From assembly GCF_001425685.1 (NCBI RefSeq), contig NZ_LMCY01000011.1, forward strand, positions 226,870 to 267,427: a DNA stretch of 40,558 nucleotides, given 5' to 3'. Below, piece after piece: positions 18,533-29,057 of the stretch. Position 1 is the stretch's first letter, and each line of letters opens with the position of its first letter. The position numbers and the translations under genes were made by a program. The notes under the pieces are model-generated. The model saw only the letters and a list, made by a program, of their open reading frames with translations. It had not been told where the DNA came from and made no database searches. Source of the stretch: Massilia sp. Root335. GTDB lineage: Bacteria > Pseudomonadota > Gammaproteobacteria > Burkholderiales > Burkholderiaceae_D.

Positions 18533-19486
18533 CTACAGCTCCCTGTTCTTGATCCAGGCGATCGTGTCGTGCAGCGTCTCCTCGATCGGCCTGGGCTGCC
18601 ATCCCAGCTCGGTCCTGATCCGGCTGTCCGAATAGCGGTAGGCCTGGCCGACCAGCTCCACCGGCATGCCGGCCTTCTCGGCGAGCGCCCGCGCCTCGTC
18701 GAGCGTGAGCGTGCGCTGCGGCACCAGCATCTCGGGATCGAGCGCGGCCACGGCGTCGACCAGGTCCTGCACGTGCGTCCCGGTGACGAGGTAGCGGCCG
18801 CGCGCGTCAGGCGTCTCGTAGGCGAGGATGTGGGCCTCGGCCACGTCGCGCACGTCGACCGCGCAGATCTGCAGCGGCACACGGAACGGCACCTGGTTGT
18901 TCACCAGCGCGCCGATGTTGACGGTGCTCGGCGTGTGCTTGTAGAAGTTCGGCCCGAGGATGATGCCGGGGCACAGGGCGACCAGATCCAGGCCGTGCTC
19001 CCCGGCGTAGGTCCACGCCGCCTGTTCGCTCTCCAGCTTCGAGCGGCAGTACGGATCGGCCGGATCGGCCCAGTCCTCTTCGGTCAGGGGCTGGTCCGCG
19101 CTGCCGCCGAAGCCGACGGCGGCGATACTGCTGGTCATGACCACGCGCGGCACCCCGAGTTCGCGCGCCAGCCGCAGCACGGTCTGGCTGCCTTCCGTAT
19201 TGTTGGCCACGATGCCGTGTCCGTGCCCCTGCTCGTCGTAGTGGTAGAGCGCGGCGACCTGGAACACGCCGGCTACGCCGTCCATCGCGGCGCGGACGGC
19301 CGCATCGTCGCGGATGTCGGCCTGGTGGACCTCCACCGGGTAGCCGTCGAAGATGCCGAAGCCCGCGGCCTCCGCGGGATTGCGCACCGTGACCCGGACC
19401 TCGTATCCCCGCTCGCACAAGCGCTTGGCGAGGGTGTTGCCGACATGGCCGTTGCCGCCGGTGACCAGAACTTTGTTACGCTTCAC
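18533..19486 (-). CDS. NAD(P)-dependent epimerase/dehydratase-family reductase (extended SDR)
   Basis: This 317-residue extended short-chain dehydrogenase has the nucleotide motif GGNGHVG near the N-terminus and a Y..SK active site (YCRSK), with TSSIAAVG as the serine strand. It most resembles dihydroflavonol-reductase-like members that reduce aldehydes or ketones. The start is a GTG at 19486 that overlaps the last 11 nt of the PKS gene upstream. The longer frame starting at 19714 is a shadow of that PKS. The overlap implies translational coupling to a PKS that ends in a thioester reductase, so reduction of the released aldehyde is a reasonable role. The substrate is inferred from position only. 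Confidence 0.82.
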   Translation of the reverse strand: MKRNKVLVTGGNGHVGNTLAKRLCERGYEVRVTVRNPAEAAGFGIFDGYPVEVHQADIRDDAAVRAAMDGVAGVFQVAALYHYDEQGHGHGIVANNTEGSQTVLRLARELGVPRVVMTSSIAAVGFGGSADQPLTEEDWADPADPYCRSKLESEQAAWTYAGEHGLDLVALCPGIILGPNFYKHTPSTVNIGALVNNQVPFRVPLQICAVDVRDVAEAHILAYETPDARGRYLVTGTHVQDLVDAVAALDPEMLVPQRTLTLDEARALAEKAGMPVELVGQAYRYSDSRIRTELGWQPRPIEETLHDTIAWIKNREL

Positions 19487-22400
19487 TGACGTCCTCCAGT
19501 GGTGTTTCGGTGTCGGCGACCGGCGCGGCCTGGGCCGCCTGGTCCCGTTTCTGATAATCGTAGATGCGCGCCAGGAACCCGCAGTCGGCGCGGTTCCACC
19601 AGCTGAAGTAACCGTCCAGCAGCGACGGCCAGTCGGGCAAGGCGAGGCCGAGGAACTGGAGCGAGCGCCTGAAATTGTCTTGCGCGAACGGGAACAGCAC
19701 GGCGAAGTAGCCATCCATGATCTTGCGCTTGCGTACCGATCCTTCCGCGTCGCGCAGCACGCATTCGAGGACGAACCCGTGCACCGGATTGACCGATTCG
19801 ACGTACCGGACGAAGTCGTAGCAGCGGGCCAGGTATTGCTCGCGCGTGACCGGCGCGAATTGGAGCCCGCTGGCCTGCGCGCGCCGGTACAGGTTGGCGA
19901 AGCTGTACGGCTTGAGGTGGGTGGCGTGCACGATGCGGTTCCACAGCGGCGGCGCGTTGCCGGTGCCGACGATGAGGCGCGCCGCGAAGTCGACCGGCAC
20001 CATGTCCAGCACGTCGCTCGCGATCTTTTCGCGGCAGCCGATGGCGAGCCGCATCTGCAGCAGGCGGTGCAGCATGTCGTCGGTCTGTCCGATGCCGGTG
20101 CGGCTCGACCCGGACAGCTCGCCGAAGCGATAGATCACGTACGGCAGGCCGGCGCCGGCGGCGCGCTCGAGGAAGGTCTCCTGCACCCATTTCGACTGGC
20201 CGTAGCCGCCGTACACCGCGGCGCCGTCGGCGATGAACGCCTCCTGCTCGAACACGGAGAATTCGGCGCCGGCCTTGTGGAAGCAGGCCGCGGTGCTCGA
20301 CACGAACTGGACCAGCTTGAGGCGCCCGCTGAACGCCAGCCGGACGATTTCCTTCATCCCTTCGGTCGACGCACGGAAGGTCGCGTAACCCTCGATATGG
20401 TTCACGTGGGCCGACGCGTGCACGATCTGGTCGACGTCGAGCGCGCAGCGCGCCCAATCGTCCGGCGCGAGGCCCAGGGCCGGCCGGTTGATGTCGCCGC
20501 ACAGCACGTCGATGCGGCCCGCGTCGAGCGCCAGCTCGTATTTCCCGGCCTGGCGGCGGAGGCGTTCGAGGCCGTGTGCCGGGTCCTGCGCGCGCACCAG
20601 GCAGAGCACGCGCAGCGCCGGGCTGCTGGCCAGGAATTCGGACAGCACGTGGATGCCGAGGAAACCGGTGGCGCCGGTCAGCAGCACGCAGCGGGGCATG
20701 CCCTCGTACACGGGCGCGATATCCGCGCCGGGCGCCGGCAATGCCGATGCGGCGTCGTCGACATGCGATGCGATGGCCGGCGCTTGCGCATGCTCCCGCG
20801 CGACGGGCGCCGCGCCATCGGCCGCCAGCCGCGCCACGGTCATCGCGTCGAACGCCGTGCCGTACCTGCGGCACAACGACGCCGCCAGCGTGTCCAGCGT
20901 CGTGCACTCGAAAAAAACGGTGGGCGAGAACGCCGGATCGAGGCGCTGCTTGAACGCCTGCGTCATCTGCGCCATGTCCAGCGAGGTGACCCCGGTCTCC
21001 ATCAGGTGCGCGTCGGGACTCACCTGCGCGATGGGCACCCCGAGCTGCCCGGCGAACGCCTGGCGCACGAACAACAGCGCCTTCGCGCCGGCGTCCAGCT
21101 CCAGGCGCCCGCCGCCGGACGGCAAAGCGTCGCCGGCGGCGGCAAACAAGTATTCCTCCGCCTGCCGCGCCGCGATGGCCTGCACCGGCTCCGTGGGCGG
21201 CTGCGGCGCCGGCACCGGCACCAGGGAATGCGCGGCCGGCTGGCGCGCCGTGATCCAGTAGCGCTCGCGCGCGAACGGATAGGTCGGCAGCGACACGCGC
21301 CTGCCGCCATGGCCGATGTCCACGCCCTGCCAGTCGCCGATCACGCCGTCGCTCCACAGCTTCGCGAGGCGGCGCGGATCGCGGCTCTGCACCAGCAGGT
21401 TGACGAAATCCTGCCTTTCGCGCGCGTCGAGCAGGCCCGTGACGGCGCTGGCGTTCTTCACGTGGCCGGGCATGACGTCGTCGTCGGCCTCGCCCGCGAG
21501 GAAGGCCGCGAGCCTGGCCGCCAGCGCGGCCGTCGAGCCGGCGACGACGGCCAGCCGGTGGTCGAAGCATTTGCGGCCGAACCGCAGGGTGTACGAGACG
21601 TCGTCGAGGTCCGGCGCGTCGGCGCGCGTCACGCATGCGCGCAGGCGCTGCGCCGCGAGCCTGAGCTGCTCGCCGCTGCGTGCCGACAGCGGAAAGATCC
21701 GCTCGCCCTGCCCCGTCGCGGCGCGCGGCGCGGGTTCGAACGCTTCCACGATCACGTGCGCATTGGTCCCGCCGATGCCGATGGTGCTGATCCCGGCGCG
21801 CAGCGGATGGCGGATGCCGTCGACGTCCTTCGGCTGCCACTCCGCCGCGCGCTGCTGCACGTGGAACGGCGAGTTCGCGAAGTCGACGTTCCCGTTCAAC
21901 GCGGACGAATGCAGCGACGGCACCAGCGTGCGGTGCTTCATCTGCAGCAGGATCTTGTGCAGACCCGCGATGCCGGACGCGGCTTCCAGATGGCCGATAT
22001 TCGTCTTCACCGAGCCGAGCGCGCATTGCTGCCGGCCGGCGCCGTGGCGGCCGAACGCGTCGATGAGGGCCGCCATCTCGATCGAATCGCCGAGGTCCGT
22101 GCCGGTGGCATGGCCTTCGACGTAGCCGATGGTGCGCGCGTCGATGCGGCCCTGCTCCAGCGCCCTCGCAATCAGGGCCGCCTGCGGGCGCGGGTTGGGA
22201 ACGGTGTAGGCGCTGGTCCGGCCGCTGTGCGTCACCACCGCGCTCTTGATCACGCCGTGGATCTGGTCGCCGTCGGCGATGGCCTGCGCCAGGGGCTTGA
22301 GCAGGACCGCGCCGACGCCTTCGCCCGACACATAGCCGTTGGCGCCCTGGCCGAACGAGCGGCAGACGCCGTCCGGCGACAGCGATCCGCCGCTGGCGTT

Positions 22401-25400
22401 GATGTCGAATTTGCTCTGGTGGAGGTCGAGGTTGACGCCGCCGGCGATCGCGGCGACGCATTCGCCGCTGGCGATGGCGTCGCACGCCAGCTTGATCGCC
22501 GTGAGGCTGGCGGCGCAGGCGGTGTCGAGGGTCAGGCTCGGGCCGGACAGGTTCATCCAGTACGACACGCGGTTGGCGATACTCCACAGGAAGGCGCTCG
22601 GATTGACGTCCCGGCCCTGGGCCTTTTCTTCCTGGCCGATCATCTGGTACGACGACCACACTGCGCCGACGAACACGCCGACGTCGCGCGTCCCGTCAGG
22701 TCCGCCCAGCAGCTCCGGATAGTAGCCGGCATCCTCGACGGCCTCGTAGGCCACTTCCAGGAACTGGCGCTCGTGCGGGTCCATGATCTCGGCATCGCGC
22801 TGCGAAATGCCGAAGAACGGCGCGTCGAAGCAGTCGACGCCGTCGATGAAGCCGCCGCGGTAGCGCCGCGTGAACGCGTTGTGGGCACGCTGCGCCAGGC
22901 GCTGTTCGGGGATGGCCTCGATGCAGTCGGCGCCGCCGAGCAGGTTGTCCCACAGTTGCGCGAGGTCGCCCGCTTTCGGATACCGGCCGGCCATGCCGAC
23001 GATGGCGATGTCGCGGGCGGCGGCACGCGGCGCCTGGCGCGGCTGCGGCACCGGTTCGGCCGCGGGCGCGTCCGCGGGTGCCGGCGGCTCGGCCACGAGC
23101 GCGCCGGACGCGGCCCGGTAGCCGTTCAGCCGCAATGCGGCGTGGATGTCGCCGGTGCCGCCGGCCGCATCGATGTCGGGGATATTCCGTTTCGCGGCGA
23201 AGGCGGCGACGATGCGCTGCGCGAGGTCGTCGGCCTGCTCGCGCTTGAGCCCGAGGGGAATCGCGAGCCGCACCATGCCACCGAGCGCGCCGTGTTGCTG
23301 CATGCCGGCGTTGTGCCCGGCGGCGCGGATGCCGGTGGCCACGTACAGCCAGGCGAGGAAGGAAGCGACCGGGTGCGCCAGGGCCTGGAATTCGGGGATG
23401 CGTTTCACGTCGACCAGCACGCAATGCGCGCCGGCCGGCTGCGCGACCGGCACGCCGGCGGTGTGCAGCGTCGTCCACACCTGCCCCGCCACGTCCTGCC
23501 GGCGGCGCGACTGCGCCTCGATGAAGTCGCGGTCGCGCAGCGCCAGCGCGAGGCGCTTGCGGTCGAGCGCCGGCAGGCCGCATCCTTCTTCCTGCGCGGC
23601 CGCCTGGAGCCGCGCGTACAGCGCCGGATCATTGGTCGCGATCAGGCCGCCGCGATTGACGCAGAAATTCTTGGGCAGGCTGGCGACGACGGCATCCGCC
23701 TGCGCCAGGATGGCGCGCACGACCTGCCACAGCGGCTGGCCCCCGCATTCCGGTTCGTGGGCGATGAGGGCGTGCGCGTTGTCCAGCACGCGGGTCGCGT
23801 CGAGGACCAGGGGGATCGCATAGTCGGCCAGCATCGTCCTGACCTGTTTCAGATGGCCCAGGGCGGCCGGACAGCCGCCGGCCGCGTTGTTGCCCACTTC
23901 GATGCACACCATGGCGACCTGCGCGGCGTCGCGCTCGAGCAGCTGCGCCAGCGCGGCGAGATCGAGGCCGCCCTTGGACGGCGCCGGCGCATCCGGCTGG
24001 AACACGGCGGGATCCGGCATTTCCTGCGGCGTGAAGCCCTGGTCGATCTGGTGGAACAGCGTGGTCGGGAACAGCAGGTTCTGCGGCACCAGGCCCTTCT
24101 TCGGCCACGCGCGGTAGAACACGCGCTCGGCGCTGCGGCCGGACGTCGTCAGCACGACGTGCGCGAACGGGAATACCTCCTGCAGCTCCCGCTCGCCGGC
24201 GGGCGCGTGCTGCAATTGCGCGTTCAGGTGCCCGAGCTGGTTGTCGATGGCGGGCATCTGCAGCTGCGCCCACGAATCCGTCTTGAGGTCGAAGTCGACC
24301 TCCTTGTGCGGGAGGTTGAGCGGGTTGAAGCCGGACCGCGCGAGCACGAACGAGCGGGCTTCGTGTTCGATGCCGACGATCCCCCCGGCCGCCTGCGCGC
24401 TCGCGGGCGCGGGCGCCACGGACGCGCGGACGCGCTGGTGCTCTTCGTCCGAGGTCTGCATCTTCATCGGATCGGCGATCATCATGATGACGTCGATGAC
24501 GTTGTGCGGGTCGCATTGTCCGACCGGCCGGCACAGGTAGATCGCCCTGGTCTCGGGGCGGAACTTGTTCTTGAATTGCAAATTGCCTTCGTCGTTGAAG
24601 ATGTTCTGCATGCGCAGCTCGTCCAGGATCTTGTCGACCTCCGGATCGGCATTCGCCGAATTCTCCAGCTTGCAGCCGTAGGTGCCGCCCAGGCTCAGGA
24701 CGTGGCACCCTTCCGCGACCAGCGCGCGCACGATGTTCACGATCGCGAATTCGAGGCCTCCGAGCGGCATGTCCTTGTGATAGAACTCGAGGTCCATCAG
24801 GTAGCCGTTCAGTTCCGCGCACAGTGGCGAGACCAGGATGACGTTCTGCAGCACGTCATCCAGCCAGGTGAGGAAGATGCGGTGTTCCGGGTCCAGGGTG
24901 CCGGCCAGGATCTCGTCCCTGACGATGTGGATCAGGGGGTTGACCATCGTGCGCCCGGCGCACCAGCTGTCGATCATGGCGGCGATGCCGCGGGCGGTCT
25001 CCGGGCAGGCACCGCAGCGGAATTCGTCGGTACGGCCGGTGCCGGCCTTCTGGAATTTCGAGACCTGGTAACGCAGCCGCCGCATCGCGTTGCCGTCGAG
25101 CGTGAAGCCAGGCAGGTCGACGACGCGCTGCAGGACGCCGAACGGCGTGGACGAAAACGCCACGCCGCCGATCGACGCCAGCTCGTCGGCCGCGAGCAGG
25201 TTCAGCTCCAGGCGGTGCCGGGCGCAGTGCTCGTAAAGCTCCCTGGCGGCCGGCTCGAAATAATCGGCGGGGCCGGTGTAGCCGTAGGCGAGGATGATGT
25301 TGCGGCTGCGGCTGTAATGGAAATAACCCTTGCGCGCGCTGCCGATGAACAGGTTGGGCGCGATGTTGCGCGTGCCGCGCGACACCGAGCCGTCGTTCTT

Positions 25401-25856
25401 GTAACGGTCGAACAGCGCCTTGACCAGCGGTCCCAGTTCGGGGTCGGCATGCGCGTCCTTCTCGGGCAGGAGGATCGGCTGCGCCGGCGCGGCGGCGGCT
25501 GCGGCGGCGGCCGGCTGCGCGACGATGCGGGGCGCGGCAGCCGGCGTGACGGCCGCATGGCGGGTCGCCGCGGCGCCCTCGCCCGCCAGCTTGGCCGCCA
25601 TCGTCGCCGCGTGCCTGTCGACGAAGTAGCGGGCCAGGTCGTTGATGTTGAAATTCTCGAACAGCAGGGTCTTGGGGAGCGTGCCGAAATCCGCTTCCAG
25701 CGCCTTGACGATCTTCAGCACGCGGAACGAGTCGATACCGAGCTCGCCGAACGGTGCGAAGGAATCGAACTCGGCGCCCACCGTGCCCGCCGCCTCGGAT
25801 ATCAGGGACTTGAGGTACGTCTCGGTGAACGCTGACAGCCGGTCCTGATCGGTCAT
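19476..25856 (-). CDS. PKS with ACP, DUF2156-like domain, PLP beta-lyase domain, KS, ACP and thioester reductase
   Basis: A 2126-residue protein. Residues 1-85 are an ACP (Ser43 in GIDSF). Residues about 150-470 resemble the GNAT-fold DUF2156/LPG-synthase C-terminal family (FTLDG...RRLRYQVSKF at 251-268). Residues about 500-890 are a PLP fold-I beta-eliminating lyase of the tyrosine phenol-lyase/tryptophanase type: SGRSAE phosphate loop 572-577, DATR 686-689, Lys729 in SLPKN, Arg863 in VRLAIP. KS 945-1370 keeps Cys1114, His1249 and His1289. A second ACP has Ser1625, and a thioester reductase spans 1720-2100 (GATGFLG, YGQSK). No KR or DH follows the KS. The ACP/DUF/lyase order matches the DUF-SH didomain of leinamycin-type PKSs, which install sulfur from a cysteine-derived donor. 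That function is inferred here. It is the first gene of the operon, and its final chain would leave as an aldehyde or alcohol. Confidence 0.92.
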   Translation of the reverse strand: MTDQDRLSAFTETYLKSLISEAAGTVGAEFDSFAPFGELGIDSFRVLKIVKALEADFGTLPKTLLFENFNINDLARYFVDRHAATMAAKLAGEGAAATRHAAVTPAAAPRIVAQPAAAAAAAAPAQPILLPEKDAHADPELGPLVKALFDRYKNDGSVSRGTRNIAPNLFIGSARKGYFHYSRSRNIILAYGYTGPADYFEPAARELYEHCARHRLELNLLAADELASIGGVAFSSTPFGVLQRVVDLPGFTLDGNAMRRLRYQVSKFQKAGTGRTDEFRCGACPETARGIAAMIDSWCAGRTMVNPLIHIVRDEILAGTLDPEHRIFLTWLDDVLQNVILVSPLCAELNGYLMDLEFYHKDMPLGGLEFAIVNIVRALVAEGCHVLSLGGTYGCKLENSANADPEVDKILDELRMQNIFNDEGNLQFKNKFRPETRAIYLCRPVGQCDPHNVIDVIMMIADPMKMQTSDEEHQRVRASVAPAPASAQAAGGIVGIEHEARSFVLARSGFNPLNLPHKEVDFDLKTDSWAQLQMPAIDNQLGHLNAQLQHAPAGERELQEVFPFAHVVLTTSGRSAERVFYRAWPKKGLVPQNLLFPTTLFHQIDQGFTPQEMPDPAVFQPDAPAPSKGGLDLAALAQLLERDAAQVAMVCIEVGNNAAGGCPAALGHLKQVRTMLADYAIPLVLDATRVLDNAHALIAHEPECGGQPLWQVVRAILAQADAVVASLPKNFCVNRGGLIATNDPALYARLQAAAQEEGCGLPALDRKRLALALRDRDFIEAQSRRRQDVAGQVWTTLHTAGVPVAQPAGAHCVLVDVKRIPEFQALAHPVASFLAWLYVATGIRAAGHNAGMQQHGALGGMVRLAIPLGLKREQADDLAQRIVAAFAAKRNIPDIDAAGGTGDIHAALRLNGYRAASGALVAEPPAPADAPAAEPVPQPRQAPRAAARDIAIVGMAGRYPKAGDLAQLWDNLLGGADCIEAIPEQRLAQRAHNAFTRRYRGGFIDGVDCFDAPFFGISQRDAEIMDPHERQFLEVAYEAVEDAGYYPELLGGPDGTRDVGVFVGAVWSSYQMIGQEEKAQGRDVNPSAFLWSIANRVSYWMNLSGPSLTLDTACAASLTAIKLACDAIASGECVAAIAGGVNLDLHQSKFDINASGGSLSPDGVCRSFGQGANGYVSGEGVGAVLLKPLAQAIADGDQIHGVIKSAVVTHSGRTSAYTVPNPRPQAALIARALEQGRIDARTIGYVEGHATGTDLGDSIEMAALIDAFGRHGAGRQQCALGSVKTNIGHLEAASGIAGLHKILLQMKHRTLVPSLHSSALNGNVDFANSPFHVQQRAAEWQPKDVDGIRHPLRAGISTIGIGGTNAHVIVEAFEPAPRAATGQGERIFPLSARSGEQLRLAAQRLRACVTRADAPDLDDVSYTLRFGRKCFDHRLAVVAGSTAALAARLAAFLAGEADDDVMPGHVKNASAVTGLLDARERQDFVNLLVQSRDPRRLAKLWSDGVIGDWQGVDIGHGGRRVSLPTYPFARERYWITARQPAAHSLVPVPAPQPPTEPVQAIAARQAEEYLFAAAGDALPSGGGRLELDAGAKALLFVRQAFAGQLGVPIAQVSPDAHLMETGVTSLDMAQMTQAFKQRLDPAFSPTVFFECTTLDTLAASLCRRYGTAFDAMTVARLAADGAAPVAREHAQAPAIASHVDDAASALPAPGADIAPVYEGMPRCVLLTGATGFLGIHVLSEFLASSPALRVLCLVRAQDPAHGLERLRRQAGKYELALDAGRIDVLCGDINRPALGLAPDDWARCALDVDQIVHASAHVNHIEGYATFRASTEGMKEIVRLAFSGRLKLVQFVSSTAACFHKAGAEFSVFEQEAFIADGAAVYGGYGQSKWVQETFLERAAGAGLPYVIYRFGELSGSSRTGIGQTDDMLHRLLQMRLAIGCREKIASDVLDMVPVDFAARLIVGTGNAPPLWNRIVHATHLKPYSFANLYRRAQASGLQFAPVTREQYLARCYDFVRYVESVNPVHGFVLECVLRDAEGSVRKRKIMDGYFAVLFPFAQDNFRRSLQFLGLALPDWPSLLDGYFSWWNRADCGFLARIYDYQKRDQAAQAAPVADTETPLEDVSEA

Positions 25857-25941
25857 GATGTGGTCTCGCTGGAACGGACGATGGCCGCGGCCGGCGCCGT
25901 TCTTGGGTTGTCTTGGGAGGGGAATGGCCTGTCGCCGCGGT

Positions 25942-25983
25942 GCGGACAGGCTCCGCCGTGTGACGTCACCAGCCGGTGCGTCA
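25942..25983 (-). promoter_or_regulatory. Two-hairpin leader RNA element, copy A
   Basis: Read on the minus strand, the first hairpin pairs TGACGCAC with GTGACGTCA (one bulge, six-base loop), and the second pairs GCGGA with TCCGC around the loop GCCTG. The part at 25942-25969 matches 31909-31936 at 26 of 28 positions. The core GGCGGAGCCTG looks like the RfaH ops core GGCGGTAGCGTG with one base missing. It lies about 40 nt after the predicted start of transcription and 86 nt before the PKS start codon. A target for the NusG paralog is the likeliest role. Confidence 0.65.
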
Positions 25984-26029
25984 AACGTGAACTGAAGCTC
26001 GCTGCCGCCGGAAGGTCTGCAGCGTCACC

Positions 26030-26035
26030 ACTTTA
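26030..26035 (-). promoter_or_regulatory. Predicted -10 of the PKS operon
   Basis: TAAAGT on the minus strand (four of six matches to TATAAT) lies 22 bases from operator A, the same distance as TACAGT from operator B and TAGATT from operator C. This fixed spacing is the main support. Transcription would start near 26023. Confidence 0.55.
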
Positions 26036-26056
26036 GCGTGCCATCAATACACGGAG

Positions 26057-26076
26057 AACTACACGAACGTGTAGTT
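26057..26076. promoter_or_regulatory. lux-box-like operator A (PKS operon)
   Basis: AACTACACGAACGTGTAGTT is a perfect 8-bp inverted repeat around GAAC, of the length and symmetry of LuxR-family operators. Near copies occur at 32022-32041 and 32718-32737. On the minus strand a TAAAGT hexamer starts 22 bases beyond its edge, so the operator would overlap the -35 position, as in class II LuxR activation. Confidence 0.82.
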
Positions 26077-26157
26077 GCTGCGCCAGGCACGCCGCGATGA
26101 CGCATAATCGTGCCGTTCACACCAGGAATGCCGGCGACGGCAGCATTCGCGCACACC

Positions 26158-26952
<795 letters not shown>

Positions 26953-27916
26953 ACGGGCCGGGCGCTCGCCAGCACGGCGTCGAGGTTGTGCGCGTCCCGT
27001 CCGTAGGGCGTGAGGATGGGATGCACGGTCGACGCCGAGGCGGCGGGCAATGCATATTTCGCGAAGGTCGCCAGGGTGCCGGACGGGCCGACATCGATGT
27101 ACCGGTGCGGCCCGCCGCGTTCGAGCATGCGCAGGGTGTCCATGAAGCGGATCGGATTGCGCGCGACGTTCCAGAAATAGCCGTCGCCCAGACCGTTCAG
27201 CAGGGCGGCCCGTTCGCAGCAGGCCAGCGGCACGCGTCCCCGCATCGTGGGGACGGCGCGCATGAGGGCGGCGAACGGCTCGTACGCGGTCTCGATCCAG
27301 CGCGAGTGGAACGCGAAGCCCAGCGGCAGCCGCTGGAACATGATGCCCCGCTCCTTCAGCGCGGCCTCGATCGGTTCGAGATCGCACCGGCGGGCCGATA
27401 CCGCGAAATGGCCGTCGAAATTGACGCCCGCCAGTTCGCTGCGCCCGGCCAGGAAGGGCTCCTTGTACAGCGCGGGATCGTCCAGGATCGCGATCATGCC
27501 GCCCGCTTCGCAGCAGCGTTCGACCACCTGCGCCTGCTGCAGCACCGCCTCGAGGGCGTGCTCGACGCGCACGCAGCCGCCGACCGCCGCGGCCGCGAAC
27601 GCGCCGAGGCTGGCGCCGAGCACGACGTCCGGTTCGATCCCCTCGTGGATCAGGCATTGCGCGAGCGAATACTCGACCATGAAGATCGCCGGGTGCGTGA
27701 CCGCCAGGCGGTCGAACACGTCCGACTTCGGCCGCGCATAGATGCCGGCCGCCACGCGCCGGCCCGAGATCTCGAGCACCAGATCGTCCAGCCGGGTCAT
27801 CCAGGCGCGAAATGCACGGTTCTCGTCGAACAGCTGGCGTGCCATCTGGTAGTACTGCGATCCCTGGCCGGAAAACATGAACACCGTCTTGGCGGACATC
27901 GGTGACAGCTCCCGTG

Positions 27917-29035
27917 TCATGCGGACGGGCTGGCCGGGGCCAGTTCGTCCAGGTCGAAATAGCCGTTATAGCCCTTCATGTACACGGCCGCGCGGTGGCC
28001 GAACAGGACCATCGCTTCGGTGCGCGTCTCCAGCGCGTCGTAATCGGCGACCGTGGAGGTCACCCGCGTGCCGACCCGGTGCGACCGGTTCCATGCCGCC
28101 ACCTTGTCGTGCACCGACGTCGCCGCGGCCGCGGCCGGAACGGGTGCGCCGACGATGGCGCGCAGCACCGGTTCCGGGGTCTGCGTCCTGATCGTGAAAG
28201 CCATCCGGGTCAGGACATCGCCATTGCCCAGTTCCTCGAACTCGACCTCTTCGCCGTTGGCGAGGCCCAGCGCCAGCAGGTACTGCATGCTCTCCGACCA
28301 GCGCACGGTGCTCGCGATCTGGGCCGACAACGTGTCGACCATGGTCTCGACGGCGTACGGCCGCGCGGTGACGTTGGCGATCACGGGAATGGCCGGCGCG
28401 GCGAACTCGAATCCCTCGATGAACGCCTTGAACTGCACCATCGCGTCGGCCATGAACGCGGAATGGAATGCGCCGCTGGTGGCCAGCGGGTAGTAGCGCA
28501 TTTTCCCTTCCCGGAACAGCTCCTCGGCCGCGGCGATCTCGTCGACCGCCCCGGATATGACGATCTGCGACGGCGTGTTGTAATTGGCGAGATAAACGTT
28601 GTGCAGTCCCGCGGCGCGCAGCTTTTGTTCGATCTCCTCCTTCGAGGCGTTCATCACCGCCGCCATGGCGCCGCCCGCGACCTGCGCCATCAGCTCCCCG
28701 CGCTTTTGCACCAGTCTGAGACCGGTCTCGAAATCGAAGACGCCGGCGGCGAGCAGCGCATTGAATTCGCCCAGGCTGTGCCCGGCCACGACATCGGGCG
28801 CCTGGCCGGTGTCCTCCATCCTGCGGTAGTACGACAGCGCATTGACGACATACAGCGCGGGCTGGGTGAACCGGGTGTTGCCCAGCTCCTCGCGCGGGTC
28901 GTCGAGGCACAGTTCCTTGATCGAATAGCCGAGGATGGCGTCGGCCTGTTCGGTCAGGTGCCGGAAGCGGTCGAACAGGTCGGCGCCCATCCCCCTGGAC
29001 TGCGAACCCTGGCCGGGAAACATATGGATCTTCAT
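27917..29035 (-). CDS. Trans-acting malonyl-CoA acyltransferase
   Basis: A 372-residue discrete AT with GQGSQ near the N-terminus, Ser87 in GHSLGE, Arg112 in RGELM and His191 in GAFHS. These are the residues expected for malonyl-CoA selection. None of the PKS proteins in the window has an AT domain, so this enzyme must load malonyl onto their ACPs and on the stand-alone ACP. The C-terminal 80 residues go beyond the basic AT fold, with a conserved-looking MVLFGHRAAVYMKGYNGYF stretch that I believe recurs in trans-AT enzymes. GAGGAG lies six bases before ATG 29035. The gene follows the decarboxylating KS by 22 nt and overlaps or abuts the acyl hydrolase gene. Confidence 0.92.
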   Translation of the reverse strand: MKIHMFPGQGSQSRGMGADLFDRFRHLTEQADAILGYSIKELCLDDPREELGNTRFTQPALYVVNALSYYRRMEDTGQAPDVVAGHSLGEFNALLAAGVFDFETGLRLVQKRGELMAQVAGGAMAAVMNASKEEIEQKLRAAGLHNVYLANYNTPSQIVISGAVDEIAAAEELFREGKMRYYPLATSGAFHSAFMADAMVQFKAFIEGFEFAAPAIPVIANVTARPYAVETMVDTLSAQIASTVRWSESMQYLLALGLANGEEVEFEELGNGDVLTRMAFTIRTQTPEPVLRAIVGAPVPAAAAATSVHDKVAAWNRSHRVGTRVTSTVADYDALETRTEAMVLFGHRAAVYMKGYNGYFDLDELAPASPSA

Positions 29036-29057
29036 GAGTACTCCTCGAGTGTCTGGT

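Larger units (their letters stand above)
25857..26157. promoter_or_regulatory. Divergent control region between the PKS operon and the phosphopantetheinyl transferase gene
   Basis: No gene fits in these 301 bases. The region holds a perfect 20-bp lux-box-like palindrome (26057-26076), a minus-strand -10 candidate TAAAGT (26035 to 26030), a two-hairpin leader element (25942-25983) read in the PKS direction, and a plus-strand CATAAT (26103-26108) that could be the -10 of the transferase gene. The PKS leader would be about 165 nt long, which is unusual for a simple operon and fits control after initiation. Confidence 0.7.

Noticed and set aside
19353..25835. 2160-codon plus-strand open frame
   Set aside because: Shadow of the ACP-DUF-lyase-KS-ACP-reductase gene, whose minus-strand frame carries all the motifs.
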